Of a stretch of DNA of 64,000 nucleotides, positions 46,527-58,545 are shown piece after piece. Each line of letters starts with the position of its first letter. The first letter of the stretch is position 1. Where the stretch lies: the NCBI GenBank assembly GCA_028564705.1, contig JAPXFQ010002688.1, positions 1,054,001-1,118,000 of the forward strand, written 5' to 3'. This stretch comes from Apricaphanius iberus (Eukaryota > Chordata > Actinopteri > Cyprinodontiformes > Aphaniidae). The position numbers were made by a program, and so were the translations under genes. The notes beneath the pieces are model-generated. The model did no database searches, was not told where the DNA came from, and saw only the letters and a list, made by a program, of their open reading frames with translations.

Positions 46527-48438
46527 TTACTTAAAAAAAGACTCAATAAACCTCTTTGCCACACAAAACTAAATTGGGCATACAATATTTTTCTTGTATA
46601 GAGACTCGGTTAACACCAGGATTCATCATATGTCAGACTAAAGATACAGTATGAATATAACCACTTCCAACTAAATATATACAGCCCAGTTCAATCAGAT
46701 TTTTACAAGTCAATAGAGTTCAAGAAAAGGGAATTATGTTAAAAGGTAAAACAGCTTTGCTCTGGCAATTGACTGCATTGAAACTTGTATTTAGTTCCCC
46801 TGAATATGCACATGGTGGTGGTGACTGTGAAGAGAAACACATTAACAGAAAGAGACTCCAGAGAACCAAATCCATAATTAATGGCAACCTGCCTCAGCTG
46901 GTTCAATCAGAGGTGAACGAAAACATGGACTCAGGGTTTATGATAAAAAGTTCAGTCAGACAAACATACACATTTCACACAAAACGTTATTCAATAGTTA
47001 AACATTCGGGCTTTGTGAAACATAGCTCTCATTAACTTTTAGTACTTTATTCAATAACATATTACTTTTTCAGACAAAACATAGAGGAAAAACATGGAAT
47101 AATAACCGTTGTTGCATTTTCCCTGTCCTTTCAGACATGTCAGGTTTTAACATTCCTGTACAGCATGTTAGTATTGCTATAGTATATCATACTATAGAGC
47201 TGCACCATCATTGTTACATATTTATAAAACTTTGATGGATGAATATATTCTTTGGACAGCAACTTAAACAACCTACAAAGCAAATACAGACCTGGAGAGT
47301 TTAAAATATTAAGATCTTCAAATCTTCTACTACTATGCGTTAAAATGTTTACTGCTACAGGGCATGTGACTTTTAACAAATTATTAATTAGATTGGCATC
47401 TTCTAATTGATGTCTTTGGTATAGCCACAGCAGCCATATTGTCAGAAGACCAATCTGACCATATGGTGTCAAAAGAAAATATCTTTAAGAATCAGCATTT
47501 TTTCATTTTTTACGACCATCATTGACTTTCATTAATTTTAATGACTTTATTATGCCTAACCCAGATATTTTTCCAAACCATACCTTACTCTCAGCCTAAC
47601 TGAAACCTAAAACCAACCAGTAGAGCTCAGTAACATTGTCCGAAAGTGAGGACCAGGCAAAATGTCCTCACTTTGAATTTAACAATCCTCAATTTATAAG
47701 TGAAAAACCTGAAATGTAAAAAAGTGGTTCTCAGTTTAAATGCTAGACGCTAGCCCATTGATCTGCAATTTCTTAAGTTCTCCATCTTCTATTTTTAAAG
47801 CATATTGTTGTCCTCTTGCCATGTTGTGTTTTTTAGTACATTTCCCTAAAAAAAATAATTCATCCAGTTGGTTTAGGATTACTCCAAACTTGAAAAAAAA
47901 AAGTTTCCCACCCTGTGCGGATTAATCTCCTTGATTAATTTTTATGATCCCTGCATTTGTTTCAAGTGAAAGATATCTTTTTGGGGCCATGTTTCCTTCC
48001 ACTTAGCCAGATGAAACAGCTCCTGAAGAGCTGCACAGTTAGACATGCGTTAGTGTTTGATTCAGAAACACAGTTTGCAGAGTGATTCCATTTGGTTTCC
48101 ACTGGATCTGAAACAGAAGTGTCCCATTGATACAAGTAAATCAAGTTATTGTTTGTTGAGCAACACTTTGCTGTTTTTATGGAATAATATAAAATAGTTT
48201 TATTTTATATCAGGTAGGTTTTTTTCTCCAAGAGTAGGGATTTCATATTTTTTGTCATAGCTTTTACTTTATCAAAGTTACCTAGCAAGATGCAAATAGG
48301 GAAAAAACACACTAAAGTGTCAGAAGAACTTTAAATGTCTTAAAACCAGAAGAATAAATAAATTTTTTTGGAAAATCTTTAAAAAATCAGTTATTTGTTA
48401 TAAAAACACTATAATTGACCTGATATAAAGGTATAGAG
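46527..48438. other. Unassigned stretch
   Basis: No gene recognised. 47560-47700 (ctaacccagatatttttcca ... aatgtcctcactttgaattt) resembles a dispersed fish repeat with 'gtcctcac' motifs, class unknown. Confidence 0.3.
48431..48438 (+). repeat. 8-bp target-site duplication, left
   Basis: gtatagag, identical to 49541-49548. Confidence 0.92.
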
Positions 48439-49540
48439 TAGGGCTGCACAATTAATCGGATTTTGATTGTGATCATGATTTTGGTGGCCACAATTAAATG
48501 AACCTGATCGTGAACGATATTTACATTCAAATGCGAGCTTCACTGCGCGCCTCTTCATCATTCATTGCCTCAACCAGTAGTCTGCCAACCACCAGGGGGC
48601 AAACGCATGGCTAAAGCTTCATTAAGCTGACCAAATAAAAACCGCGCACACACCACTCAATATGGCTGCACTACGATTGCTACGTAGCAGGTGAAAAGGA
48701 TTATTTGAGCGATTTAGTAGATCCAAATCTCCATTATGGATCTGACTAGTAAGCAGAAAGTTCCCGAAAGTGTATTACCGCCACAGTAAGCAGTCGGTGG
48801 ATGATACGCTATCCCACAATGCAACGGACGCCCCGAAATCATAGAAGAAGCAGGACCTAGCTAAAAATGGCTACAGACGAAGTGTCAACCTTTGACACCG
48901 CCGCAGTTTCGGCAGATAAATGTACATGTAGCGATGTTACTGATTACTGTAATAGTTTTTTTGACTGATTAAATATTTAAGTTGTTAAGTCATAGCAGAC
49001 AAAATAACGGCTAGAGGATGGCGGGACCACAGGCGAACGTAACGTAAACATCTGGGTCAACAGAAGTCATATGGGTCAAAGGACATGCAAAATGGTGGAG
49101 CAGTACGTCCGATTTCATGCCTATTACGCAATAGTTTGCTATGCAGTATTTCATTAACAGGTGAGTAATAGTTGCTACGTAGCATATAGTAAATACTAAG
49201 GATTTTGATGCAGGGAATGTCAAAGGCCTTTTCTGTATAAGCTGTAATTGTTTCCCATGAATTGCACTTTGAGATTACACTCTGCAATAACATATTTAGC
49301 TTGTACTTTTTTATTTATATATATATATTATGAGTTTTTTTGTTTTGTTTTTTACATTATTAATCATCTATTCTAATCTTAAGTTTTATTTTTCACAGTT
49401 TTTTTTATTTTATTTTATAATTGGTGCAATAAAAATAGATATTTTACAGGACTGGATGAATGATTGTGATTAATAATCGTGATTACAATATTGATCAAAA
49501 TAATCGTGATTATTTTTTTGGACAGAATCGTGCAGCCCTA
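48439..49540. mobile_element. 1102-bp non-autonomous hAT element
   Basis: Termini TAGGGCTGCACAATTAATCG and AGAATCGTGCAGCCCTA are inverted repeats of the well-known fish hAT type, with subterminal gtgatt/aatcac motifs repeated in both orientations (48465-48530 and 49456-49515). A perfect 8-bp target duplication flanks it, as expected for hAT. The interior is about half GC-balanced (48530-48900) and has no transposase; small frames there show no similarity to known proteins. The interior may hold other captured sequence. Confidence 0.9.
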
Positions 49541-49548
49541 GTATAGAG
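49541..49548 (+). repeat. 8-bp target-site duplication, right
   Basis: gtatagag, identical to 48431-48438. Confidence 0.92.
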
Positions 49549-49804
49549 GTCAATTAAAAGTTAGGATGTCTTTAAGTTCAGTGGTCATTGTTTACATATC
49601 AGTGTTATTGATTTGTTTATTAAAAAAAAATATTGTTTCATAACTTTATTTTTAGCCTTTGATGTTTTTTATGAGTATGAACAAATCAATATATGTAATT
49701 CAACAACATTAATATATTGTTGATTATCCCTGTTAATTCTTTTTTTCTAACCTTTCCTTTGATAGTGGACAGCCAACAGATTCTGTAATAATAAAAATCA
49801 GTGT
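49549..49804. other. AT-rich spacer
   Basis: Nothing recognised. Confidence 0.35.
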
Positions 49805-50105
49805 TATTCAATTCAGTTTATTTATATAGCACAAATTCACAAAAGATGTAATCTCAAGGCACTTTACAAGAAAGATCACTTCAATACAGTTATACAAACA
49901 TTGTAATCAGTTAAAAGTTTTCTATGTATATAAATCCCAGCAGATTGGGTTGAGTGATTGACATGCAGGTTGTGCCCGGAACATGCAGACTCCAACCACA
50001 GCAATCCCTCACACTGAGCAAGCATATAGCAAGTTAAAAAGTTGACAACAGGACACAGAGGATGTTGGGTCACCGAGAACATCTTCTGTGGAGAGAAAAA
50101 GCTTC
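49805..50105 (-). mobile_element. L2/Maui LINE 3' end
   Basis: The reverse complement matches 18420-18640: 'gcttgctcagtgtgagggat', 'tctgcatgttccgggcacaa', 'aatctgctgggattt..', 'aagtgccttgagattacatc', 'tgctatataaataaactgaa'. 5'-truncated; no coding part. Confidence 0.75.
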
Positions 50106-51059
50106 ATTCTTTTTTTGCTTACTAAACACTGAGGATGGCTATAAAGACAGATCCGGGGAAAAGACACAGCATGAGGAAAAAGGAGCGACAAAGATGTACT
50201 GCAAACTGAAAAAAAGGAGGGCTGGAAGGACAAACACCACAAAAAGAAATGATTGGCATAAAATTCAGCTCCTGTGCCGCTTGGGCCTAATTAGAGCGCC
50301 ATTATGGAATCACTATAATAACGCATCATTTAGCACGCTGTATTTCTGCTCCATCTAGTGAAGTCCTATCCTTGCAGAGCACCATTATTTCTACTTCCTC
50401 CTTCGGCAGTGGACCCAGACAAAGAGTGGGAGAACAAAGGCTGCGTGTGGGTGATACTTATTATTCTAAAGGCTGACCTGAAGCCAAGACTGGCTGCCTT
50501 ACCTCTTGGATGGAAATAAAGTTTAATAATTTCCCCTCTGCTTATCTGTACTCCTTGTACATCTTATGTAACTAATGCATCCAACAAAGATAGTACCTGT
50601 AGAGCAACAGAGTGTTTTAATTGTGACTTCTAAGAAGTATGACCATCAGGTGGATACAAAGGTAAAAATATACTATATATATATATATATATATAATATA
50701 TACTCTATATACGTATTTACTGTGCATCAGAGGCAATTATACTTCAGTTCCACATACATTGATTACAGTAATTGTTTTTTCTATTTAGGTTGGAGTTGAC
50801 CGAATTTGTTTATGGTTATTTACTTGGAAAATGTCACTTAATTCTTACCATAAAAAAGAAAAAGAAATCTAATAGCTGCTGCAACAGTTGTTTGCCTGCA
50901 GTTTGATAAGACAAAGTGCTAAACTAATAGAAAACAATTTTTTTACATTTTAAACTAGAATTGCCTGGTTTGAATAAGTTAAGCTTGTTGCAACTTGTAA
51001 ATTGTGGCATTAGATATCACTTATGTTTACTTCATCTTCTATTTTTGTCTAGCAGCAGA
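50106..51059. other. Unassigned, includes a possible conserved block and (TA)n
   Basis: No gene. 50270-50540 is ordered non-repetitive sequence with homeodomain-type cores (gggcctaattagagcgccat, ataataacgcatcatttagc). A (TA)n tract at 50674-50695. Confidence 0.3.
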
Positions 51060-51400
51060 AAGGGTTACAGCTAATGAAAACCAAAAATTAAAATCTCAGA
51101 AAATTTGAATATTGTGAAAAGGTTCAATGTTTTAGGCTCAAAATGCCACACTTTATTCAATTAATTGATTCCAAACACATGCAAAGGGTTCCTGAGCCTT
51201 TTAATGGTCTCTCAGTCTGGTTCAGTAGGAATCACAATCATGGCGGAGACTGATGAACTGACAGTTCTGCAGAAAACCATCATTGAGCCCCTGCATAACG
51301 AGGGAAATATTAAAAAAGAAGCTGGATGTTCCCAATGTGCTGTATCAACGCCCATCAGTAGAAAGTCATGTGGAAGGGAAAAGTGTTGAAGAAAAAAGTG
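51060..51400 (+). pseudogene. Tc1-like transposon 5' fragment with transposase HTH start
   Basis: Matches the 5' part of a fish Tc1 family: gaatattgtgaaaaggttca, 'gggttcctgagccttttaat', ggtctctcagtctggttcag. Then a frame with ELTVLQKTIIEPLHNEGN and KKEAGCSQCAVSTPISRKSC, the N-terminal helix-turn-helix that binds the terminal repeats. A few codons are deleted before KKEAGC and the frame stops at 51389. The catalytic domain is missing. Confidence 0.75.
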
Positions 51401-51545
51401 CACAAGAAGCAGGGTGTGTTCATACTGTCAAGCCACTCCTTGTCTACCGCTGAGTAGTCACAGAATTAGCACTGCACATCACTCTGAGCACACTAACCCA
51501 GCTGTGAAGCACGGTGGTGTAAGTATTATGTTGTGTGTGTGCGAT
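51395..51545 (+). mobile_element. Probable later segment of a Tc1-like element
   Basis: Contains gtgaagcacggtggtgtaag then tattatgttgtg, resembling the 'KHGGGSIM.WG' coding stretch of Tc1 transposases. Immediately follows the HTH fragment, so it could be the same element with a large internal deletion, or a second family. Confidence 0.4.
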
Positions 51546-54544
51546 TTTTGTTTTTCCTCCCCTATTTGTGCTTCAGTATTTGTATATTTTTCTCGGGAAT
51601 GTGACACTAAGTTATTCATGGTAAATCGAGTGATTCAAAGATTTTCTTTCATAAAAATATTTTGAATTGTTGTAAATAATTCAGGCAGTGAGGAATAACA
51701 GCTCTACAGTACATGGTCTTTTAATGTTGTCTATAAGCACTGAAATATGAATAAACAGTCTGAGAAGTTATAGCCAAGAGTGTATTTAAACATTAAACAA
51801 AGGAAACATGATAATTCATGCATCTTTCAATGAAATATTAGACCAGCTTTGTTCTTCTGGGCCAATGGTAGTGAAAATGAAATTTAACATTTGCAGGAAA
51901 CATGACAGAGGATTTAATGTCAGAAATGCTGCCCAGTATCAGAGCAGCTGGTTCTCATTAAAAAATAAAGCCCTTAGCTCTGCCTACAAGATGATCATGG
52001 TGCACATTTAGCAGACTTGAATTATCGTCTTTAATTTCAGTTGCGTGTGGAGATACGCTTAGTGCCTTGTCTCAGCACGATAATGTGATGCTCAGGAAAA
52101 TTGTTACCCTGGGATCTAAAGTTTGTGCTGCTGGGGCTATCTTGTTCTCCAAGGTGGCACAATATGCTGGCAGAGACATCCGCTGCTGTATAGACACCAT
52201 CTGTCTCTGCCCTCATTACTTGCCCCAGAAAGGAAGCACAGGCATTCTGCAAACTCCCAGCTGATAAATAAGCAGTCACAAAACTTGGAAGGCTTGCAGA
52301 AGTAAGACGAAGAGGATGAGTAACTGACTAACGGGCTGATTCATAGGGCTTTCAATGCACTGCTTCAATCCATTGTAATTTTGGCAGCTTGGATGTTGCT
52401 CACAGTGGCCAACCACTGAATCAAATCATTTGTTATGCCTGGAAATCCTGCAGCAAACTAGCTAGGACTCTTAACATATGCTAGGTCAAAATATGCAAAA
52501 ATAATTACGCTTTTCTAATATGCGTTTTAAAAATAGTCTCCTCCTGACTGATCTGAAAAAGTCGTTCAAACATTTTAAATGTTAAATCTTTTAATGTAGT
52601 CTATGTTTCCTCATTCTTGCAGCAATGTGAATGAGAAAAAGTAGATGTTTTCTGGGCTTTATCAGAAAATAAATGTGTAACATAGAGAGGAAAGCTGTGA
52701 CCTTCATCATGAGTGAGTACAAGTTTAAAAGCTCTCCTCAAACAAGAGACTCAAACAAGTGTTTATTAGACAATATGAGCTTTAACTGGCAGATCAATGT
52801 TTCTGAGAAGAGTTTATTGGCCCAGGGATTGTGGAAATAACAGCGATATATATAAAAATCTATATTTTCAGCCTCCTTATCTCCAGTGACGCAGAACATT
52901 TAGGGGTAATTGTGAATAAATGTCAGCCGTAAAATGTAAACATGAAATGTTCCTTCACTTCTACCATCAGATTCAGCCCAATGGTGCTTAGGGAACAACA
53001 GCTCACCATCTTATTCATTACAGAAAAGGACAAAATTGGAGGATTTATCTACAGACGCTGTTCACTGCTGAGCTTGGCATTTTCACCATTAGTTTTATTC
53101 TGGCACAGACCTCTGAGAGCAAAACCTCTCAAAGGAATAATTTCTTTCTATTATGTTAGGATGTTCATTCATTAGAAATTATCTTGATAAACCTAACTGG
53201 CCTAAAACAGAAAAAAATATCCAATTTACAGTCATGCAGCAAGTAAGCAAAAAGGTACAAAAAATGTCTATTTTTATGTTGTGAATTTAAATATCTGGTT
53301 TCATCCGTATTTAATTTCTTGTGGCAGTTTGAGGTTTCAGTGTGCAGAAATTTCATTTGGTTACCTTGACTTTCATTTCGAGTACCTTTCTTGAAAGAGT
53401 TATGTGGGAGGGATGAAGGTGAAGTGCAGAGTTGCAGGAGGGAAACTGAAGTAAAAACTAAGAAGTTAGAAGAAGAGCCCTTGAAAACGGAACCCCTGTA
53501 GTTACAGCTCAAAAAGATACTCTTAGAGAGAACACATTCTTTGGTGTAAGCTTTAAGTAGGGTCCTTTTTACTGATGGAATGGGTTCAACAATCTGCTGT
53601 GAACATGTGTAAAACGGAAGAAGCGCAAACAACTCTAATATGTGGTATGCTGGGAAAACATTTCTTGCCAAAGGCAGAAGAGAACTCGGTCTGCTTACAA
53701 AGAGCTACTTGACAACTGAATCAAACTCCCTCAGCACCAACAATAAAAAATGACTGAACTGAGTGCTTTTGAGGCTGGCAATAAAAGAATTTAAGCTCAA
53801 TCAGCTGCTAGAAAAGAACATCAGCTAAAAGCCCCATGGCAGAAGCCTAATTGTGCTAATCACTACAAATGAGTGTAATGCAATGCATCTACAAAGAGGA
53901 TGCAAACTCTGTGTTATGAGCAATTACAGACTTTCACTTGCCTCAGAGGTAATTAGGTTATACAGATACTAAAAAGCATTAAGGTTAAAATAAAATCTGC
54001 AGCTGCATTTTTCTGTTATTTTCCTAATTTTTGTAAATAAAGCTTGCACGCAGAGGTACACCATCCATGTGTAAAGAGCCAAGCTTAGCCTTTTCTGCAT
54101 TAAAGTGTTCGCTCAAGAGGTGTTAGACTCCCCTCAGGCTGTAATTGTCCGGGACAGACAGGCAAAATCACTTTTCAAGTGTTCTCTCCAAGAGCAGGTG
54201 TTATCTGCATTTTCTCCATGCGCCGCTGAATGCCGTAATTACTTCTACTGCATTTCAGGAGCCTGCTCAGTACTCACACAGAGGAGAGGTATCATGCGTG
54301 GTAAATAAACTCAGAGCACACGTTTCTAAGCAGCCTGGTAGCCACAGTTTCCCTCTCATGATCACATGGTATGATAATTGTTCGGCGGACAGTGTTTGAG
54401 AGGGCCAATTTGTATCCAAGAGAAGCTGAAAACTCAATCTTTGGATTTCAAGTGTTGTGCAATAACTGGATTAACCCTTTTTTTTTACCAGGAAAACAAG
54501 CTGCATCAATTAATAACTCACAGAAAAAGAAACATTTTACTAGG
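51546..54544. other. Long unassigned stretch, parts possibly conserved
   Basis: No gene, RNA or repeat family recognised in 3 kb. The 168-codon minus frame at 53165-53671 has no domain or compositional sign of being real. 51940-52260 and 53800-54370 are ordered, repeat-free and contain TAAT-core motifs; they are candidates for conserved non-coding elements. Confidence 0.3.
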
Positions 54545-55750
54545 TATGGAGCCTAGCAGGGGTCAGATTCAGGAAAACATTTTGAGGTGTAAGAATCCGT
54601 ACCCTTGGTTTAATAAACCTTGCGCACAGATTTGTAGTCCATACCCTTGGTTTTTTAAATCATGTGTGACAGTGTGGGTGTCCTGTCTGATTGCTAATAC
54701 ACCCTGGCTACTTTGCTACCAAGTTGCTCCTTTGGTTGACCTGTAAGTGTGTATGACCATCACCCATGAGTCAGGTGATCGCATGCCATGAATTGTTTTG
54801 GGTTCCTGCAGGAAAGTAGGCTATAAACATAGGTGTCGTACTTATGAATCACAGTTTTGTAGCTACTTAGATACTGAGCCCGGCAGGATCCATGCACAAC
54901 AAATGCAATATTTATTTTTAAGCTGCTTTGAAGATAAAATGTTTCGCATTGCTGGAAAATGGCTTAGAGATGGGCCACAAAATCACACAGTGTATGCCCA
55001 CCTTGCCCCCTGGGATACAGGCACAGGCTTGTGCTATCTGTGCATAGATGCATGGAGAAGGTGGACAACATAAAAGCATTAAAGAGATATGAGTTAAACA
55101 GTTACCTGTTAATACAGTTACCAATTTTGAATTTTAGTCTTTATTGAACATAAAATCAATCTCTGCAAAGAATGCTACAGCATCCACACATAAAGAAACT
55201 GTATAAGATAGAATACCAGTCAGTTCGGATACTTATACGAAAATAGCACTGGGAGCAAGAGTGGATGTTAGACCTGCACTGTTACATTTTTTACATCAGT
55301 TTAAGTGGTGGGAACAAAACGGGGATTTCTAAATAATGCCGGGAAATTGTCCCCGGTTTAAACAAGGCCTATGTTTATAGCCTACTTTCCTGCCACAACC
55401 CAAAGCAATGAAAGTGTTGCAAATTGTAAAACGAGGCAGTGCAGGATTAAGTCCCCTAAATCTCAAGTGAAAGTACTGCACCCTTACCACCCTTACCAAA
55501 GGAGCAACTTGGTAGCCAAAACGCCAGGTTGCATTATTAATCGGACAGGACCCCCCCCCACACACACACACACGCTGTCGCAAAATGATTTCATAAATAG
55601 AGGAAACAGATTAGTAATATATGTGCATGTTTTAATAAACTGAAGGAAAAGGATTAGTAATCTATGCGCACCACTTAATAATTCATGTGCAAGTTTTTTT
55701 GAATTCTTAACTCTCAAATTCTTCCTGCAGCTGACCTCTGATGGTCTATA
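54545..55750. mobile_element. 1.2-kb element with about 300-bp inverted arms, class unknown
   Basis: The outer ends pair as TATGGAGCCTAGCAGGGGTC (left) with the complement of 'gacctctgatggtctata' (right). Middle of the arms: 'ctaccaagttgctcctttgg' (54716-54735) against its complement at 55496-55515. Inner arms: gcaggaaagtaggctataaa (54808-54827) against 55374-55393. The arms also carry sub-repeats ('acccttgg.tt.aataaa' twice at 54600-54660; gattagtaat.tatg.gca twice at 55610-55670). The spacer (54834-55367) has a 91-codon frame at 54798-55073 without recognisable domain. No transposase seen; likely a fold-back or long-TIR transposon. C8(CA)6 at 55551-55573. Confidence 0.65.
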
Positions 55751-56342
55751 TAACAAAGGGTGTGCATGAGTAACACCTGTTCAAAGACAGAGGATGCACA
55801 AAATTAAAACATTACAACAGTTTTTACCATTTTAAAAGACAACAAATATTTAAAAAAATAAATAAATAGAATTAATAAAAGCTCAAGAATGGCATGTGTA
55901 GCAATAAAGGCAAGTAAGAGATTTTATTTCTGCTGTTTTATCTTACTGTTAAAAGTAAATTGTGGAGTCCCGGAAGCTTTTTTAAGTCCTCAACCTCACA
56001 CATGCCGCTTTTCCGCAAGGGTAAGTTTGTCTACGATTGTACCCGGTCTCCTCAGACCAGAACAGTCTGCTTATGTTTCTATTGCCATCTCTGTGAAGAC
56101 CTCCTGGTTCTCTCCTACCGGCTACCAGCCACCTCACTATCACCCAAGGCTCTGAGGCTTTTCTCTCTATCACACACCAACTTCACCTGCTCTATCGCTA
56201 TCCAAGCGGAGCCCGCTCCAACCCGCATGTGGAATGCGATAACAGTTTTATTCCAGCTCCATTCCTCTTGGGGAACTGACAGAAATCTGTCATCACTCAC
56301 ATTTTCCCACTGTTATGAATGTCAATGATGCAGCCGGCATCT

Positions 56343-56383
<41 letters not shown>

Positions 56384-58332
56384 GTAACATTATTGTAGTC
56401 CAATTACGCATCTTTTTTATGTGTTGATTTGAATGTTATAAGTTATCTGAAGAGGCTTTTAGAAAAGGTAACACTGTTTAAATGCTGTTACTTGAAACAA
56501 AGTGGTTGAAATAGATTTCATTTCATTATCAAAGTTAAAGCCTCTGTGTAACTAACCATCTGTATATAAATATTTTACAGACTTAAACAGCGTGAAACAA
56601 ACTGTGCTGCTTTTAAAGCACTTTTATTCACCTAAATGTATGCTCTAAACCAGACCAGACAAAGTCTCTCCCTCAGGGATAAGAAACGGCCAGAAAGACA
56701 AAATCTCTCCATTTGTAAGCACCAAGCTGCTGACCTGATGTGGAGCTCATATGTTTCCCACATTTCCCCCTTGGCTACAGTGAAATGTGGTTGTAGCTTT
56801 CCATTTTATTTGGTGTCAGCGGTCAGGCACGATAATGGGTAAACACTGTAGCCCACCGAGGAGTCCTGTTGATCCTGAAAAACACAAACTTTTTTGGAAC
56901 ATTTTAGCGGAGACTGTTTTTTATAATATGGATGAGGAGGAGGACTTTGGATACTTTCTGTGTGAGCATGACTGGTAGTCGTCTTTTCAACCATGTTAAA
57001 CACCAGGGAGACAACTTGCAGGCACTTTCTTTATTACGTTTCACATTAGATGAAGTGATCAGTAAACAGAGACAAAAAAAAGGAACACAATCATGCCTCG
57101 ATGACCACAAAATGTATCATACCAGCATACAGATCACATTTGTGGATATAAACAGACTATAGAGATGACATAGAGAGCTCCCCTCCCGTGTACTCACAAA
57201 CAGGAAAAGAAAATATATTTAATAAATGCGAAGCGTAGAAAGACAAATGTGTACTTAAACAGTATATCTACACTACTACTTTCTACTCCCAGACATACGA
57301 CAGGATAAATCAAAGAAGTATACACCGGTAACAGAAACATAGCATGAATTTTGATTAGAATAAAATAACAACTGAGCAGAAGCACTTGTCCAGAAATATG
57401 CATCTGGTGTGAACAGGAGGGCAGCGGATAGAGCATTATTTTCCTCAGCGCGGCCGGTGGGAACCAGGCAGAGATTCTTTACCAGAACACAATTTCCACA
57501 TAGCTTCTGTATCTGAATTGACTATTATAAATCACTCCAATCCACTTCATTATGCAATCATGTTTTTTCTGCTCAGTGCAGAGAACCTGTCAAGATTTTT
57601 AAAGACTCCTAGTCTGCTCAAAATATGTTCTGCAATGTTGCTGGTACCGTTTCAGATTAAAAAAGTAAATAACCTAGATGTAATGGGTCTGGCAGAAGTT
57701 TCTTTACTGTGGATTGGTGAGAAAATATTAATGTAATAGTTTTGGTTGTTTAAGACTCTCAAAGAGTATCTCTCCATTGTGTGGATAGAGCATGCCTAAA
57801 AATACTCCCAGCTTTGTGCTGAAAGCAGATTATTCTCACTATCTCAGCACCTAGCACTCCCAGAGAGAGATTTCATATGTCCACCTGAAACAGCGGATTA
57901 GCAGTAGGTACCCCTTCTACTGCAGCACTCTGAGCTATAAATTCAAGTTGAAGTTTCTCCACACAGAACAGGCAACAACAGCAAAGTTTACAAAGAGAAC
58001 ATATTTTACTGTTATGCATATTCTTCTGGGGCAAATAGGTATTTGCCATCATTGTGCAATATGTGGATTTAATGTCTGCCATTTGAGAAACAAAACATGT
58101 TATGAATTGAATAAAGATGCTATTTTAAACACATGTTTATACACTCCAGTTCCTATTGTAATAAAACGTGAAACACAATAATACTTAGGCTATGAATAGT
58201 TAATAAAAACTGTCCCCAGCAATCTTCAAACCACACTCACCTTTATGGTTATTGTCCCCAGCACCCCATCAACAACTCCTCCAGTTTCTCAAAAGCGTTC
58301 CTCTTTGCACCCCATGGTTAGGTTCACTACAA
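55751..58332. other. Unassigned stretch with (CT)n
   Basis: No gene recognised. 55960-56330 is GC-balanced with overlapping frames on both strands but none resembles a known protein. Confidence 0.3.
56345..56380 (+). repeat. (CT)18 microsatellite
   Basis: Perfect dinucleotide array. Confidence 0.97.
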
Positions 58333-58545
58333 ATGTTTTATTCAATTCAAACCAATTCAGTTTATTTATATAGCACCAATTTACAACATATGTAATCTCA
58401 AGGCACTTCATAGTAAAAGTCATTTCAATTCAGTCATACATACATTCGAATTAATCCTTTTCATCAGTCCAATAAGGTTAAAAGTTTTCCATTTAAGGAA
58501 ACCAGGCAGATTGCATTGAGTGATTGCCTTGCAGCATTCACTCCT
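58333..58545 (-). mobile_element. L2/Maui LINE 3' end
   Basis: The reverse complement carries 'actcaatgcaatctgcctgg', 'aaatggaaaacttttaacct', 'aagtgccttgagattacata' and 'ggtgctatataaataaactg', matching the copies at 18420-18640 and 49805-50105. 5'-truncated. Confidence 0.75.

Noticed and set aside
53165..53671. 168-codon open frame on the minus strand, the longest in the window
   Set aside because: No domain, signal or family resemblance; no convincing splice sites; the length is within what chance allows in AT-rich sequence.
55889..56328. Overlapping plus- and minus-strand frames with balanced composition
   Set aside because: No similarity to any protein I know and no codon-level evidence; left as unassigned sequence.
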